11,250 bases of DNA from positions 1 to 11,250 of the forward strand of contig JASEIE010000102.1 in the NCBI GenBank assembly GCA_030024065.1, read 5' to 3'. The notes under the pieces are model-generated. The model was not told where the DNA came from, did not search any database, and saw only the letters and a list, made by a program, of their open reading frames with translations. Source of the DNA: Thermodesulfobacteriota bacterium. Lineage in GTDB: Bacteria > Desulfobacterota > BSN033 > UBA1163. The position numbers and the translations under genes are program-made. This document shows, one piece after another, positions 1 to 6,610 of the stretch (positions are counted from its first letter, which is position 1; every line of letters starts with the position of its first letter).

Positions 1-219
1 GACTGCCCAGAAAGTGGCCGCATCTACAATCGAAGCGATCACTCCTCCATGAACAAACCCAAAAGGTTGGAGGTGCTTTTCCGCCAACTGAACCTCCAAA
101 AGTGATGTCCCCCATTGAAGGTTCCTGATTTTCATGGAGAGAAGTGAGAAGTAGGGGCACTCGTTGACGAGCGAAGCGATTGCCTCCATGTACTTTGGGC
201 TCAACTGTTGCTCAGACAT
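1..219 (-). CDS. PaaI-like hotdog-fold thioesterase, 5' part (runs off left edge)
   Basis: The first 73 codons are present, beginning MSEQQLSPKY; the rest lies beyond base 1. The segment around residues 55-66, with FVHGGVIASIVDAA, is the substrate-binding and catalytic motif of the PaaI/4HBT hotdog thioesterase superfamily (HGG, followed by a conserved Asp, here D66, on the central helix). Such enzymes hydrolyse acyl- or aryl-CoA thioesters as dimers or tetramers in the cytoplasm; the substrate cannot be read from this fragment. The ATG at 219-217 is preceded on the minus strand by GGAAGGGAG, a good ribosome binding site, which fixes the start. It is divergent from the flavin-reductase gene at 561, with a 341-base spacer between them. 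The family assignment is secure, the specificity unknown. Confidence 0.85.
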   Translation of the reverse strand, partial: MSEQQLSPKYMEAIASLVNECPYFSLLSMKIRNLQWGTSLLEVQLAEKHLQPFGFVHGGVIASIVDAATFWAV

Positions 220-480
220 AAAAGATCTCCCTTCCTGTGAGTGTATAATGGGGAAGGAACCCTTCCTATCTTAAGTGAAACCAAGTCCATAATGCAAGTC
301 TCAACCCCTGCAAAATAGGGCTATGCCTTCTTGTCCATCCCGCCCCATATTGGGTTAGGGGCAAACTCCAGCAGGAATTCATTTGTCTTTTCTGAATTTC
401 CGTTTTCACGCCTGCGTGCTGAAGCGCTCTGGCGCGCAAGCACGGGAACGACAGAATCGAGAACTCTAACCCCTTCAATT
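220..480. other. Intergenic spacer with a compound palindrome
   Basis: This stretch carries no convincing gene; short open frames on both strands lack ribosome binding sites and recognisable composition. It contains a small perfect hairpin at 252-266 (GGAAGG, loop AAC, CCTTCC). A larger imperfect palindrome spans about 390-456: TTCTG (390-394) pairs with CAGAA (452-456), CGTGCT (415-420) with AGCACG (439-444), and GCGC (424-427) with GCGC (432-435). The layered arrangement resembles dispersed intergenic palindromic repeats more than a terminator, since no T-run follows on either strand. Confidence 0.5.
390..456. repeat. Imperfect nested palindrome
   Basis: Three successive paired segments share one axis: TTCTG/CAGAA outside, CGTGCT/AGCACG in the middle, and GCGC/GCGC around a TCTG loop, separated by short internal loops. 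It sits between divergent genes, so it cannot be a shared terminator. It may be a REP/MITE-type remnant. Confidence 0.45.
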
Positions 481-485
481 TCCTC

Positions 486-514
486 TTGTTTAGCAAGACA
501 AATTTTGCTATCCT
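486..514 (+). promoter_or_regulatory. Candidate sigma70 promoter for the flavin-reductase gene
   Basis: TTGTTT at 486-491 and TATCCT at 509-514 are separated by exactly 17 bases and lie about 47 bases before the start codon. Both hexamers are only partial matches to consensus. The -10 overlaps the paired sequences TAGCAA (491-496)/TTGCTA (505-510), which could be an operator. Inference only. Confidence 0.35.
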
Positions 515-526
515 GAAACATCAGGA
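511..526. repeat. Perfect 6-bp hairpin in the flavin-reductase leader
   Basis: TCCTGA (511-516), loop AACA, TCAGGA (521-526). It lies immediately beside a second inverted repeat (TAGCAA 491-496 / TTGCTA 505-510) and 35 bases upstream of the start codon. The pair could be an operator or leader structure. Confidence 0.4.
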
Positions 527-560
527 ATAAAACCATATCCGCTTCAAAGGAGAATTGACC

Positions 561-1073
561 ATGACAAAAAAAATAGTCGATTTCAGAAACTATTCGACGG
601 AAGTCATTAAGGCCTTTGATGAAAGTTGGGTGCTCCTCATCAGTCAGGGGAAGGAAGGCCTGCCCAATGTGATGGCCATCGGCTGGGGAACAATTGGAAT
701 CATCTGGAAGAGGCCCATCTTTGTAGTCTTGGTTCGTCCTTCCCGCTATACCTACCGATTGATCGAAGAGTCCGGGGAATTTACGGTGAATATTGTGCCA
801 CCCGGATTGAAGGAGGTCGTCCAGTATTGTGGGACCGTTTCAGGCAGGGACTATGACAAATTCAAGGAAAAACAACTCACCCCAATTCCCTCGGCGAAGG
901 TGAAGACACCCATCCTCAAAGAGGGGGTACTCCATTTTGAATGCCAGGTCGTCCATAAAAATGATCTGGTTTCATCAGAAATAGCAAAACCGATCATCTC
1001 CCAGTTTTATCCCAAGGGCGACTTTCACCGTGTCTTTTTTGGCGAAATCCTCGCCTGCCAAAGTGAGATTTAA
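561..1073 (+). CDS. Flavin reductase-like (FMN-binding split-barrel) protein
   Basis: A 170-residue protein, normal length for the flavin reductase-like/DIM6-NTAB family, whose members bind FMN in a split barrel and act as dimeric NAD(P)H:flavin oxidoreductases or flavoproteins. Features visible are an N-terminal VMAIGWGTIG stretch, RPSRYTYRLIEESGEFTVNIVP (the flavin-contacting region, about residues 62-83), and YCGTVSGRDYDKF (about 92-104), a combination typical of the family. No signal peptide or membrane segment is seen. The ATG at 561 is chosen over an in-frame TTG at 555 because AAGGAG at 547-552 stands 8 bases before the ATG but only 2 before the TTG. Its 3' end converges with the APH-like gene on the other strand. 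Substrate and electron partner cannot be inferred. Confidence 0.88.
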   Translation: MTKKIVDFRNYSTEVIKAFDESWVLLISQGKEGLPNVMAIGWGTIGIIWKRPIFVVLVRPSRYTYRLIEESGEFTVNIVPPGLKEVVQYCGTVSGRDYDKFKEKQLTPIPSAKVKTPILKEGVLHFECQVVHKNDLVSSEIAKPIISQFYPKGDFHRVFFGEILACQSEI

Positions 1074-1119
1074 TTGCAGATTCTAATTAAATTGGAAAAG
1101 GTTAAAGACGAAATGTGAT

Positions 1120-2127
1120 TCAAAAACTTTGGGAGTAGTGGTGGGCGAGCTGAAAATACTTTTGGGCCCTTAAGAGGGCCTCCTTCTTCTCTTTTTCCAG
1201 GATATTGGGATCATCCAAACGGAAACTTTCCACTTTTCCCCGGACATAGGCTCGATAGCACTTATAGAAATCGAACACTTTTAGGATTTCTCGATCTCCA
1301 GATTTTTCAATATAGGTGCGGATCAGGGGTTTGTTAAGATCGCTTCGCCCATGGTAATCGAGATCCATGGCCAGGAAGGCGATATCCGCAGCCACATCGG
1401 TATATCGGAACCTCTCGTTGAATTCGATACAGTCGAAGATGGAGATTTCCTTCCCCCAGAAGATATGTTCCAGCCGGAGGTCTCCGTGGCAGTCCCGGAT
1501 TCGATCGGATGCAATCCTCTGATCAAAAACCTCATTTTTCTCCCAAAAAAAGTTATTCGTCCTCTTCTTCATCACATCATAAACATCCTTTGAGACGGCC
1601 ACATCAATATACTTTTCTGTCTGCTCAAAGTTTTCATCTGTATCCTGTTTGACCCGCTCCGGCTTCGCAAAACTCTTGATCGTTTCATTCGTCTCTGCAA
1701 TAGAGTAGAAAAGGGCCAATTTCTCTGAGATCTTCTCGATCATCTCGGGGGTAACCTTCCCTCTTTTAAGCAACTGATCCATCAGAAGCTCTTCGGGAAT
1801 CTGTTTCATCTTGACGGCATACTCCACCGCCTCCCCTTCCCCATCCAATAAAATCCGGTTCTGGTCATGCGTTATCTTCACCACCCCCAGATAGATATCT
1901 GGAGAGAGACGCCGGTTCAACTTCACCTCTTGTTCGCAGAAGTATCTTCTCTTCTCAAGAGAGGTGAAATCCAGGAATCCGAAGTCCACCGGTTTCTTCA
2001 ATTTATAGACATGGTTTCCTGTAAAAAAGAGTAAGGAAATATGGGTCTCGCTAAATCCCACGGTTCGGGGATGGTCGGAATAAATGTTCGGATTGAGGAG
2101 AGCTTTCTTCAGGGACGGGATATCCAT
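1120..2127 (-). CDS. APH-fold kinase (aminoglycoside phosphotransferase-like, COG2187 type)
   Basis: A 335-residue protein with the small-molecule kinase (APH) fold. Seen in order: VYKLKKPVDFGFLDFTS (about 40-56) with a lysine suited to ATP binding, CEQEVKLNRRL (64-74) with the helix-C glutamate, the Brenner catalytic loop CHGDLRLEHIF (213-223; D216 the likely catalytic base), and IFDCIEFN (230-237) with D232 as metal ligand. The set matches COG2187, a family of unknown substrate; resistance to aminoglycosides should not be assumed. The open frame extends upstream to 2250, but that part is translated C/G-rich palindrome overlapping the previous gene, so the ATG at 2127 is chosen. A GGAAGG ribosome site (2137-2132) lies right against the foot of the palindrome. 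It is preceded by the P-loop kinase gene and probably cotranscribed with it. Confidence 0.85.
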   Translation of the reverse strand: MDIPSLKKALLNPNIYSDHPRTVGFSETHISLLFFTGNHVYKLKKPVDFGFLDFTSLEKRRYFCEQEVKLNRRLSPDIYLGVVKITHDQNRILLDGEGEAVEYAVKMKQIPEELLMDQLLKRGKVTPEMIEKISEKLALFYSIAETNETIKSFAKPERVKQDTDENFEQTEKYIDVAVSKDVYDVMKKRTNNFFWEKNEVFDQRIASDRIRDCHGDLRLEHIFWGKEISIFDCIEFNERFRYTDVAADIAFLAMDLDYHGRSDLNKPLIRTYIEKSGDREILKVFDFYKCYRAYVRGKVESFRLDDPNILEKEKKEALLRAQKYFQLAHHYSQSF

Positions 2128-2137
2128 AGGACCTTCC

Positions 2138-2185
2138 CCCCTCACCCATCCCTCTCCCCCGTGGGGAGAGGGGAAGGGTGAGGGG
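2138..2185. repeat. 48-bp C/G-rich palindrome between the two kinase genes
   Basis: Left arm 2138-2159 (begins CCCCTCACCC, ends CTCTCCCC) and right arm 2163-2185 (begins GGGGAGAG, ends GGGTGAGGGG) are complementary except for one mismatch and one bulge, with a 3-base loop CGT. The arms are strand-asymmetric (pyrimidine/purine). I recognise this composition as a dispersed intergenic palindrome type common in environmental bacterial genomes; its copy number here is unknown. In the minus-strand transcript it would form a very stable hairpin 10 bases before the APH-like start codon. Confidence 0.85.
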
Positions 2186-2191
2186 CGTTCA

Positions 2192-2797
2192 TCATTTCTT
2201 CTCGATCCTTCTGATCTTCCAATCAGCAGGAGTATTATACTCCGTGTCAATGGCGAGGTGGATGATCGGAATGGCCTTGAACCTTTTCTTCAAATCCTCA
2301 ATATCAACCGGTTCAAACAGGGCTTTATTATTCAAGTAGGCCTCTTTGGTCAGGGCATTCGACTCGTAGTTCTCTTTCGTCCTTTTGAGAATCCTTTCAA
2401 TCGACTTCTCTTCTGAGCAGACGCATTCTGAAATAACAAAGGGCCGTCCGGCCTTCTCTGCCAGTTCAGCCGCTCGAGCTCTTAACTCCTGAGTAATGAA
2501 TGTTGCATCCAGGATCAGTCCCTCTTTGCTCATCTCTAAAGCATCCTTCGCCTGTCGAAACATCTCCTCGTAAACTCTTTTCCTGTTCTCCGGGCTGGAG
2601 GCCACCTTGTTATCAAAAATATCCTGACCTTTCAGGACCTCCAGTCGGATCAGATCGGACCGGAGAATCTGAAAGCCTTTCCTCTTTGCGATCTCTTCCA
2701 TCACCGGACTTTTCCAACTTCCCGGGAGTCCCACGGAAATCAGCACAGAATCCCTTGGGACTTCAGATTCGATCACCTCTGCAAAAGCTCTTTCCAT
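2192..2797 (-). CDS. P-loop (AAA-type) kinase, COG0645-like, with altered Walker A
   Basis: A 201-residue P-loop kinase-like protein. The phosphate-binding loop is GLPGSWKS at residues 23-30; family members normally have glycine where W28 stands (GxxGxGK[ST]), so this is a marked departure. Further matches to the COG0645 'predicted kinase' group are LRSDLIR (45-51), LILDATF (94-100, the Walker B-like strand) and a basic lid RILKRTKE (135-142). Start ATG at 2797 has GGGAG upstream. In many bacteria this domain is fused C-terminally to the COG2187 APH-type domain (Rv2004c of Mycobacterium tuberculosis is the example I recall). Here it is a free-standing gene placed upstream of it, separated by 64 bases that are nearly all palindrome. 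The two products may act together. Substrate unknown. Confidence 0.82.
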   Translation of the reverse strand: MERAFAEVIESEVPRDSVLISVGLPGSWKSPVMEEIAKRKGFQILRSDLIRLEVLKGQDIFDNKVASSPENRKRVYEEMFRQAKDALEMSKEGLILDATFITQELRARAAELAEKAGRPFVISECVCSEEKSIERILKRTKENYESNALTKEAYLNNKALFEPVDIEDLKKRFKAIPIIHLAIDTEYNTPADWKIRRIEKK

Positions 2798-2963
2798 TTG
2801 AATCTCCCTTTATAAATGGTGAGAATAGTTTGGGGGTGAAGGCTACGAAGCCCGTATCGTCTATGGTTAAAGGGTTACGGCCAAAATAATTTAAAGACGA
2901 GCAACCTAACCGATGAACGAAACAGGCCTCTTTACCCTAACCTTTGGACTTTTAACAATCTTA

Positions 2964-3944
2964 TCACATCTCCAGGACTTTTAGAATCACCTCATGCAAA
3001 ATCCCATTGCTCACCAAGATGCCGTGATTTCTTTCGAGCTTGATGCCGCCGGAGAAGTCCAGAGGCTTGCCGTAGAGGTCCGTCACTTTCCCTCCTGCCT
3101 CTTCGGCAATGATCGCACCCGAGGCATGATCCCAGATATTCTCTTTATAGTCTGGCTCAGAGGACGACGGAACCCTGATGTAGAAAGTTGCTTCCCCTCT
3201 TGCTACAATCCCATATTTCGCCTGGCTATCCATTCTGAGAGAAGGCTTTGAAATATTCAATCTCTTGGCAAGACGTTGATGAGTAAGATGATCGGCATGG
3301 TCGGGTTCAACGCTTTCCGTGATAATCGCTTCGGAGGGCCTCTTTACTTTGGAAACGGAGAGGGTTCGTTTGCTCACACCATTATTATCCATCTGGAATG
3401 AACCCTTTCCTTTCGACGCAACAAAAAGGCATCCTTTCTCTCCAAAAGGATGGTCGATATCTACATAGAGATTGGGACACGCCATAAGGCCAAGTTGCAC
3501 CGACCCATTCTCAATCAGGGCAAGGGCGATCGCATACTGATCTCCCCTGAGAAACCCTTTGGTTCCATCGATGGGATCCAGCGTCCAGAACCGGTTTTGA
3601 GTTAAATGAGAGCTGAGCTCGATCCAGGAGCAAATCTCGTCGGAAGAGGCGCCCGGAAAGAAGTCATGGATATATTCTGTAACTTGATTGAGGAGGCTCG
3701 AGTGATCAGGTTTTCTCAGTTCAGCCGAATCCTCCTCGGCCACCACAATGTCATCTGGGAAGGCTTCTTTGATCAATTTACAGATGATCGCCTGAGACCC
3801 GTAATCGGCAATGGTTACAGGGCTTCGATCGCTTTTCTGAATGGATCCTCCTTCAGCAAGTTTCTTCCTGACCTTCTGGCAGAGTCGAGATGCCATGCGT
3901 ATGGCCTGAAGGGCAGTGATCACCTCGAGTGAGTTTTCTTTCAT
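2964..3944 (-). CDS. 3'(2'),5'-bisphosphate nucleotidase, HAL2-like inositol monophosphatase family
   Basis: A 326-residue member of the lithium-sensitive, magnesium-dependent phosphatase superfamily. Metal-binding motifs are present in order: SPVTIADYGSQA (41-52, D47), VVAEEDS (67-73, E70/E71), WTLDPIDGTKGFLRG (120-134, D123 and D126), and WDHASGAIIAEEAGG (271-285, D272). DSQAKYG (239-245) and GLMACPN (152-158) are characteristic of the HAL2 branch rather than the SuhB or CysQ branches. The expected reaction is removal of the 3'-phosphate from phosphoadenosine 5'-phosphate to give AMP, recycling a by-product of sulfate assimilation. An in-frame TTG at 3977 would add 11 residues but lacks a ribosome site. 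The ATG at 3944 is preferred although its own Shine-Dalgarno is weak. It is probably a separate unit, since a terminator lies upstream at 4063-4092 and 166 bases separate it from the next gene. Confidence 0.88.
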   Translation of the reverse strand: MKENSLEVITALQAIRMASRLCQKVRKKLAEGGSIQKSDRSPVTIADYGSQAIICKLIKEAFPDDIVVAEEDSAELRKPDHSSLLNQVTEYIHDFFPGASSDEICSWIELSSHLTQNRFWTLDPIDGTKGFLRGDQYAIALALIENGSVQLGLMACPNLYVDIDHPFGEKGCLFVASKGKGSFQMDNNGVSKRTLSVSKVKRPSEAIITESVEPDHADHLTHQRLAKRLNISKPSLRMDSQAKYGIVARGEATFYIRVPSSSEPDYKENIWDHASGAIIAEEAGGKVTDLYGKPLDFSGGIKLERNHGILVSNGILHEVILKVLEM

Positions 3945-3977
3945 GGAAGAACCCGTCACGAATAGAACAAATGTCAA

Positions 3978-4045
3978 CGAATAAACGAATATCCAATATT
4001 GAAATTAATTTCATTCGTTTAATTCGCTATCATTCGAATCATTCG
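3978..4045. repeat. AT-rich inverted repeat built from CGAAT/ATTCG units
   Basis: CGAAT occurs at 3978-3982 and 3986-3990, and ATTCG at 4013-4017, 4022-4026, 4032-4036 and 4041-4045. The block 3978-3990 is nearly the reverse complement of 4013-4026, giving a stem of about 13 bp with one bulge. It occupies the upstream region of the HAL2-like gene. It may be a short dispersed repeat or binding sites for a regulator. Confidence 0.55.
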
Positions 4046-4062
4046 CTTTTATTTAAAACAAC

Positions 4063-4092
4063 AAGAGGAGGGGCTTCTTCGCCTCTCCTCTT
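4063..4092 (-). terminator. Rho-independent terminator after tRNA-Leu
   Basis: Plus-strand arms 4063-4074 (AAGAGGAGGGGC) and 4081-4092 (GCCTCTCCTCTT) pair over 12 bp with one mismatch around a 6-base loop TTCTTC. Read on the minus strand, the stem is followed by GTTGTTTTAAAT, a T-rich tract. It is placed 12 bases beyond the tRNA 3' end and should close the gap-pgk-tpiA-secG-tRNA transcript. Confidence 0.8.
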
Positions 4093-4104
4093 CGTTATTA
4101 CAGA

Positions 4105-4190
4105 TGGTGCCGAAGGGGGGATTTGAACCCCCACGGGTTTTGCCCACCACCCCCTCAAGATGGCGTGTCTACCAATTCCACCACTTCGGC
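4105..4190 (-). tRNA. tRNA-Leu (anticodon GAG)
   Basis: An 86-base class II tRNA including an encoded CCA (4107-4105). The acceptor stem GCCGAAG (4190-4184) pairs with CTTCGGC (4115-4109), with discriminator A. The D arm contains GGTAGACAC. The anticodon stem CCATC/GGTGG encloses the loop TTGAGGG, giving anticodon GAG at 4156-4154, which reads CUC and CUU. A long variable arm GTGGGCAAAACCCG and the T arm GGGGGTTCAAATCCCCC follow, as expected for tRNA-Leu. It lies 79 bases after secG, as in the tpiA-secG-tRNA-Leu arrangements of many Desulfobacterota, and is probably processed from the same transcript. Confidence 0.97.
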
Positions 4191-4204
4191 ATCTTCATAT
4201 CATG

Positions 4205-4267
4205 TCGTAGCGTTGGCATTTATTGCCAACGAACCTCCTTCGCCCCCAATAAATGAGGGCGCTACGA
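4205..4267. repeat. 63-bp three-way-junction palindrome between secG and tRNA-Leu
   Basis: Outer arms TCGTAGCG (4205-4212) and CGCTACGA (4260-4267) are perfectly complementary. Within them are two separate hairpins: CGTTGGCA (4211-4218)/TGCCAACG (4224-4231), perfect with loop TTTAT, and CGCCC (4241-4245)/GGGCG (4257-4261), extended by CA/TG across one mismatch with loop ATAAA. Both loops read through ATAAA/TTTAT-like sequence. The outer and inner arms share two bases at each end. The element ends three bases from the secG stop codon. Confidence 0.75.
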
Positions 4268-4269
4268 AT

Positions 4270-4599
4270 TTACTTCTTTGGCTCAGGCAAAGGGAGCTGG
4301 GGTTGAAGGGGAATCTTCTGGGATTCTGGTGGAGCAGTCTGAGCCGGTCTCTCCTTTATTACCGTAGAGGCCTGTCTCGTTGTGGTATAGGTTAACAGGA
4401 ATGAGGTCATCATGAAGATAACAGCCGCAACCGTCGTCAGTTTGGTGAGAAACCCCATTGCCCCGGCGCTTCCGAAAAGCGTTTGGCTCGCTCCTCCAAA
4501 AGCGGCCCCCATCTCCGCACCTTTCCCTGCTTGAAGAAGGACGATCAGGATGAGGGCAAAACAGACCACAACATGAAACACCGTGATCATTGTTATCAT
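4270..4599 (-). CDS. secG: Protein-export membrane protein SecG
   Basis: A 109-residue SecG. It has two membrane spans, about residues 4-23 and 53-71, joined by the conserved cytoplasmic loop with LLQAGKGAEMGAAFGGASQTLFG (21-43), the hallmark of SecG. A proline-rich polar tail follows (about 85-109), as in many proteobacterial SecG proteins. SecG joins SecY and SecE in the translocon and eases SecA-driven export. The start ATG at 4599 has GAGGAG about 12 bases upstream, a rather long spacing; an in-frame ATG three codons later is possible. It lies 35 bases after tpiA on the same strand, so it is probably part of the glycolytic transcript. A three-way palindrome follows its stop codon directly. 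Confidence 0.95.
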   Translation of the reverse strand: MITMITVFHVVVCFALILIVLLQAGKGAEMGAAFGGASQTLFGSAGAMGFLTKLTTVAAVIFMMTSFLLTYTTTRQASTVIKERPAQTAPPESQKIPLQPQLPLPEPKK

Positions 4600-4634
4600 A
4601 GATCTAATCTTCTCCTCTTTTTTATATTTTTATA

Positions 4635-5396
4635 TCACATTTCTTTGAATCTGACAATCCCTGAGAAGGTCTCCGCTTTCAGGCTTGCTCCTCCAACGAG
4701 CGCTCCGTCAATATTCTCCTGGTCCATTAGGCCTTTAATATTCTCCGGAGTGACGCTCCCACCGTATTGAATCCGGATCCCCTCCGAAATCTCTCTTGAG
4801 TAGAGCCGTTCAACCTTTTGGCGGATGAATCGATGTACCTCTTCAGCCTGTGCGGGAGTTGCCGTCCTTCCCGTTCCGATCGCCCACACCGGTTCGTAGG
4901 CAATGACAATACCTCCGGTCTCCTTCACTCCAAGATCCTTGAGGCCACCTTTCATCTGCTTCTCAAGCACGGAAAAGGTCTTTCCCTCCTCCCTCTCCTT
5001 CAGGGTCTCACCGACGCAGAAGATCACTTTTAGACCGACCCTTAATGCCGCATTGATCTTCCGGTTCACCGTCTCATCCGTCTCCTCAAAATACTGCCTC
5101 CTCTCGGAGTGCCCAATGATCACATATGTGCAACCGATCTCTTTAAGCATAAGGGGAGAGATTTCACCTGTAAAGGCTCCCTTCTCCTCCCAGAAGAGGG
5201 TCTGAGCGGCGAGGTGAATGGAGGAATCCTTTAACTCCTGATGGACAGGGTACAGGGCTGTAAATGGAGGAGCGATCGCAACCTCAACATCTTCGATACC
5301 TGTTAGAGACGCCTTCAATCCTCTGGCCAGGGCGAGGGCCTCCTCGACCGTCTTATTCATCTTCCAGTTACCTGCAATGAAGGGTACCCTTTTCAT
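4635..5396 (-). CDS. tpiA: Triose-phosphate isomerase
   Basis: A 253-residue TIM-barrel enzyme that interconverts dihydroxyacetone phosphate and glyceraldehyde 3-phosphate. All catalytic residues are in place: K12 in GNWKMN (9-14), H96 in IIGHSERR (93-100), and E168 in AYEPVWAIGTG (166-176). The mobile loop 6 follows the glutamate, and the phosphate-binding segments YGGSV (211-215) and LVGGASL (233-239) complete the site. The length is typical. Its ATG overlaps the pgk stop codon by one base (TAATG on the minus strand), so translational coupling to pgk is likely; no independent promoter is visible. secG follows after 35 bases. Confidence 0.98.
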   Translation of the reverse strand: MKRVPFIAGNWKMNKTVEEALALARGLKASLTGIEDVEVAIAPPFTALYPVHQELKDSSIHLAAQTLFWEEKGAFTGEISPLMLKEIGCTYVIIGHSERRQYFEETDETVNRKINAALRVGLKVIFCVGETLKEREEGKTFSVLEKQMKGGLKDLGVKETGGIVIAYEPVWAIGTGRTATPAQAEEVHRFIRQKVERLYSREISEGIRIQYGGSVTPENIKGLMDQENIDGALVGGASLKAETFSGIVRFKEM

Positions 5397-6583
5397 TATC
5401 CTTCCTTTCTCAGGGCCTCAATCCCTGGCAATTTCTTTCCTTCGACAAATTCAAGGGATGCCCCTCCTCCGGTTGAGATATGGCCGATTTTCCCTGCTAC
5501 TCCTGCCTGATTGACGGCTGCCACGGAATCTCCGCCTCCGACGATGCTAAAAGCAGAGGAATTGGCAACAGCCCTCGCAATGGCAAATGTCCCCTTGCTG
5601 AAAGGCTCCATTTCAAACACTCCCATCGGCCCGTTCCAAAAGATCGTTTTCGCAGACCGAATCTCTTCAGAAAAGATTTTTATTGTTTCCGGCCCAATAT
5701 CGAGACAGATCCAATCGCCTCGAATCTTCTCGTTGCTCACATTTTCTCGCTCTGCCTCGATATCCATGCGCTCTGCAGCAAGGTGATCAGAAGGAAGGAT
5801 GAACTTAATCTTCCCTTTCGCCCTCTCAAGAAGATCATGGGAGAATTCCATCTGATCCTCCTCGACCAGTGATTTCCCGACGTTAAACCCTTTCGCCTTC
5901 AGGAAGGTATAAGCCATTCCCCCACCGATGAGAAGGGTTGAAACTTTATCCAGGAGATTCTGTATGACTCCAATCTTATCAGAGACCTTTGCCCCTCCTA
6001 AGATGGCCACATAGGGTTTCTGAGGGTTCACCAGAGCCTTTCCGAGGTTCTCAACCTCACTCATCATTAAAAACCCGGCTGCCACGGTCCGGACGTATCG
6101 CGTCATTCCTTCGGTGGAGGCATGGGCCCGGTGGGCAGTGCCAAAGGCATCATTGACATAAACCTCGCAGAGGGAAGCCAGGGCCTTTGAAAACGATTCT
6201 TCATTCTTCTCCTCCTCCGGATGAAACCGGAGGTTCTCGAGGAGAAGGACTTCTTCCTCCTTCAAGCCTTCGATCTCCCTCTTTACTTCCTCTCCAATGC
6301 AGTCGGAAGCCAGAACCACTCTCTTTCCCAGTAATCGTGACAACCTTTCCGCAACCGGAGATAGACTATATTTTGGCTCCCTCTTCCCTTTAGGTCTTCC
6401 CAGATGAGAGGCAAGAATGGCCTTCCCACCTGCTTCAATGACAAAGCGGATCGTGGGAAGAGAAAGGACAATCCGGGTATCATCGGTGATCTCATTCTTC
6501 TCATTAAGGGGAACATTAAAGTCGACCCGAATGAAAACCCGTTTCCCTTTGAGCTCAATCTGATCCACTCTCCGGATGTTCAT
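5396..6583 (-). CDS. pgk: Phosphoglycerate kinase
   Basis: A 395-residue PGK, the full bacterial length, transferring phosphate between 1,3-bisphosphoglycerate and ADP. The N-terminal substrate domain shows RVDFNVP (19-25), SHLGRP (59-64) and DAFGTAHRAHAS (145-156). The nucleotide domain shows GGAKVSDK (196-203), FWNGPMGVFE (315-324) and the glycine-rich VGGGDSVAAV (348-357). No catalytic residue appears missing. The ATG at 6583 is preceded by GGAG at a suitable distance. It follows gap after a 178-base spacer filled with hairpins, and overlaps tpiA by one base, so it is the middle gene of the triose-phosphate operon. Confidence 0.98.
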   Translation of the reverse strand: MNIRRVDQIELKGKRVFIRVDFNVPLNEKNEITDDTRIVLSLPTIRFVIEAGGKAILASHLGRPKGKREPKYSLSPVAERLSRLLGKRVVLASDCIGEEVKREIEGLKEEEVLLLENLRFHPEEEKNEESFSKALASLCEVYVNDAFGTAHRAHASTEGMTRYVRTVAAGFLMMSEVENLGKALVNPQKPYVAILGGAKVSDKIGVIQNLLDKVSTLLIGGGMAYTFLKAKGFNVGKSLVEEDQMEFSHDLLERAKGKIKFILPSDHLAAERMDIEAERENVSNEKIRGDWICLDIGPETIKIFSEEIRSAKTIFWNGPMGVFEMEPFSKGTFAIARAVANSSAFSIVGGGDSVAAVNQAGVAGKIGHISTGGGASLEFVEGKKLPGIEALRKEG

Positions 6584-6610
6584 TGATCTACTCCATTTTC
6601 ACCCCCACCC

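Noticed and set aside
266..536. Overlapping open frames of 60-76 codons on both strands
   Set aside because: They overlap each other and a palindrome, have no ribosome sites and no recognisable composition.
555..560. Upstream TTG start of the flavin-reductase gene
   Set aside because: Only two bases separate it from the AAGGAG site; the ATG at 561 has correct spacing.
1120..2127. Aminoglycoside resistance gene
   Set aside because: The APH fold is shared by many kinases; this sequence matches the COG2187 group of unknown substrate, and nothing in the context suggests resistance.
2128..2250. N-terminal extension of the APH-like kinase up to 2250
   Set aside because: The added residues translate the C/G-rich palindrome and overlap the P-loop kinase 3' end. 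A proper ATG with a ribosome site exists at 2127.
3945..3977. TTG start adding 11 residues to the HAL2-like phosphatase
   Set aside because: No Shine-Dalgarno precedes it, and the family N-terminus fits the ATG at 3944.
3972..3977. Perfect TTGACA on the minus strand as a -35 box for the HAL2-like gene
   Set aside because: No -10-like hexamer lies 16-19 bases downstream; the region there reads GGGTTC.
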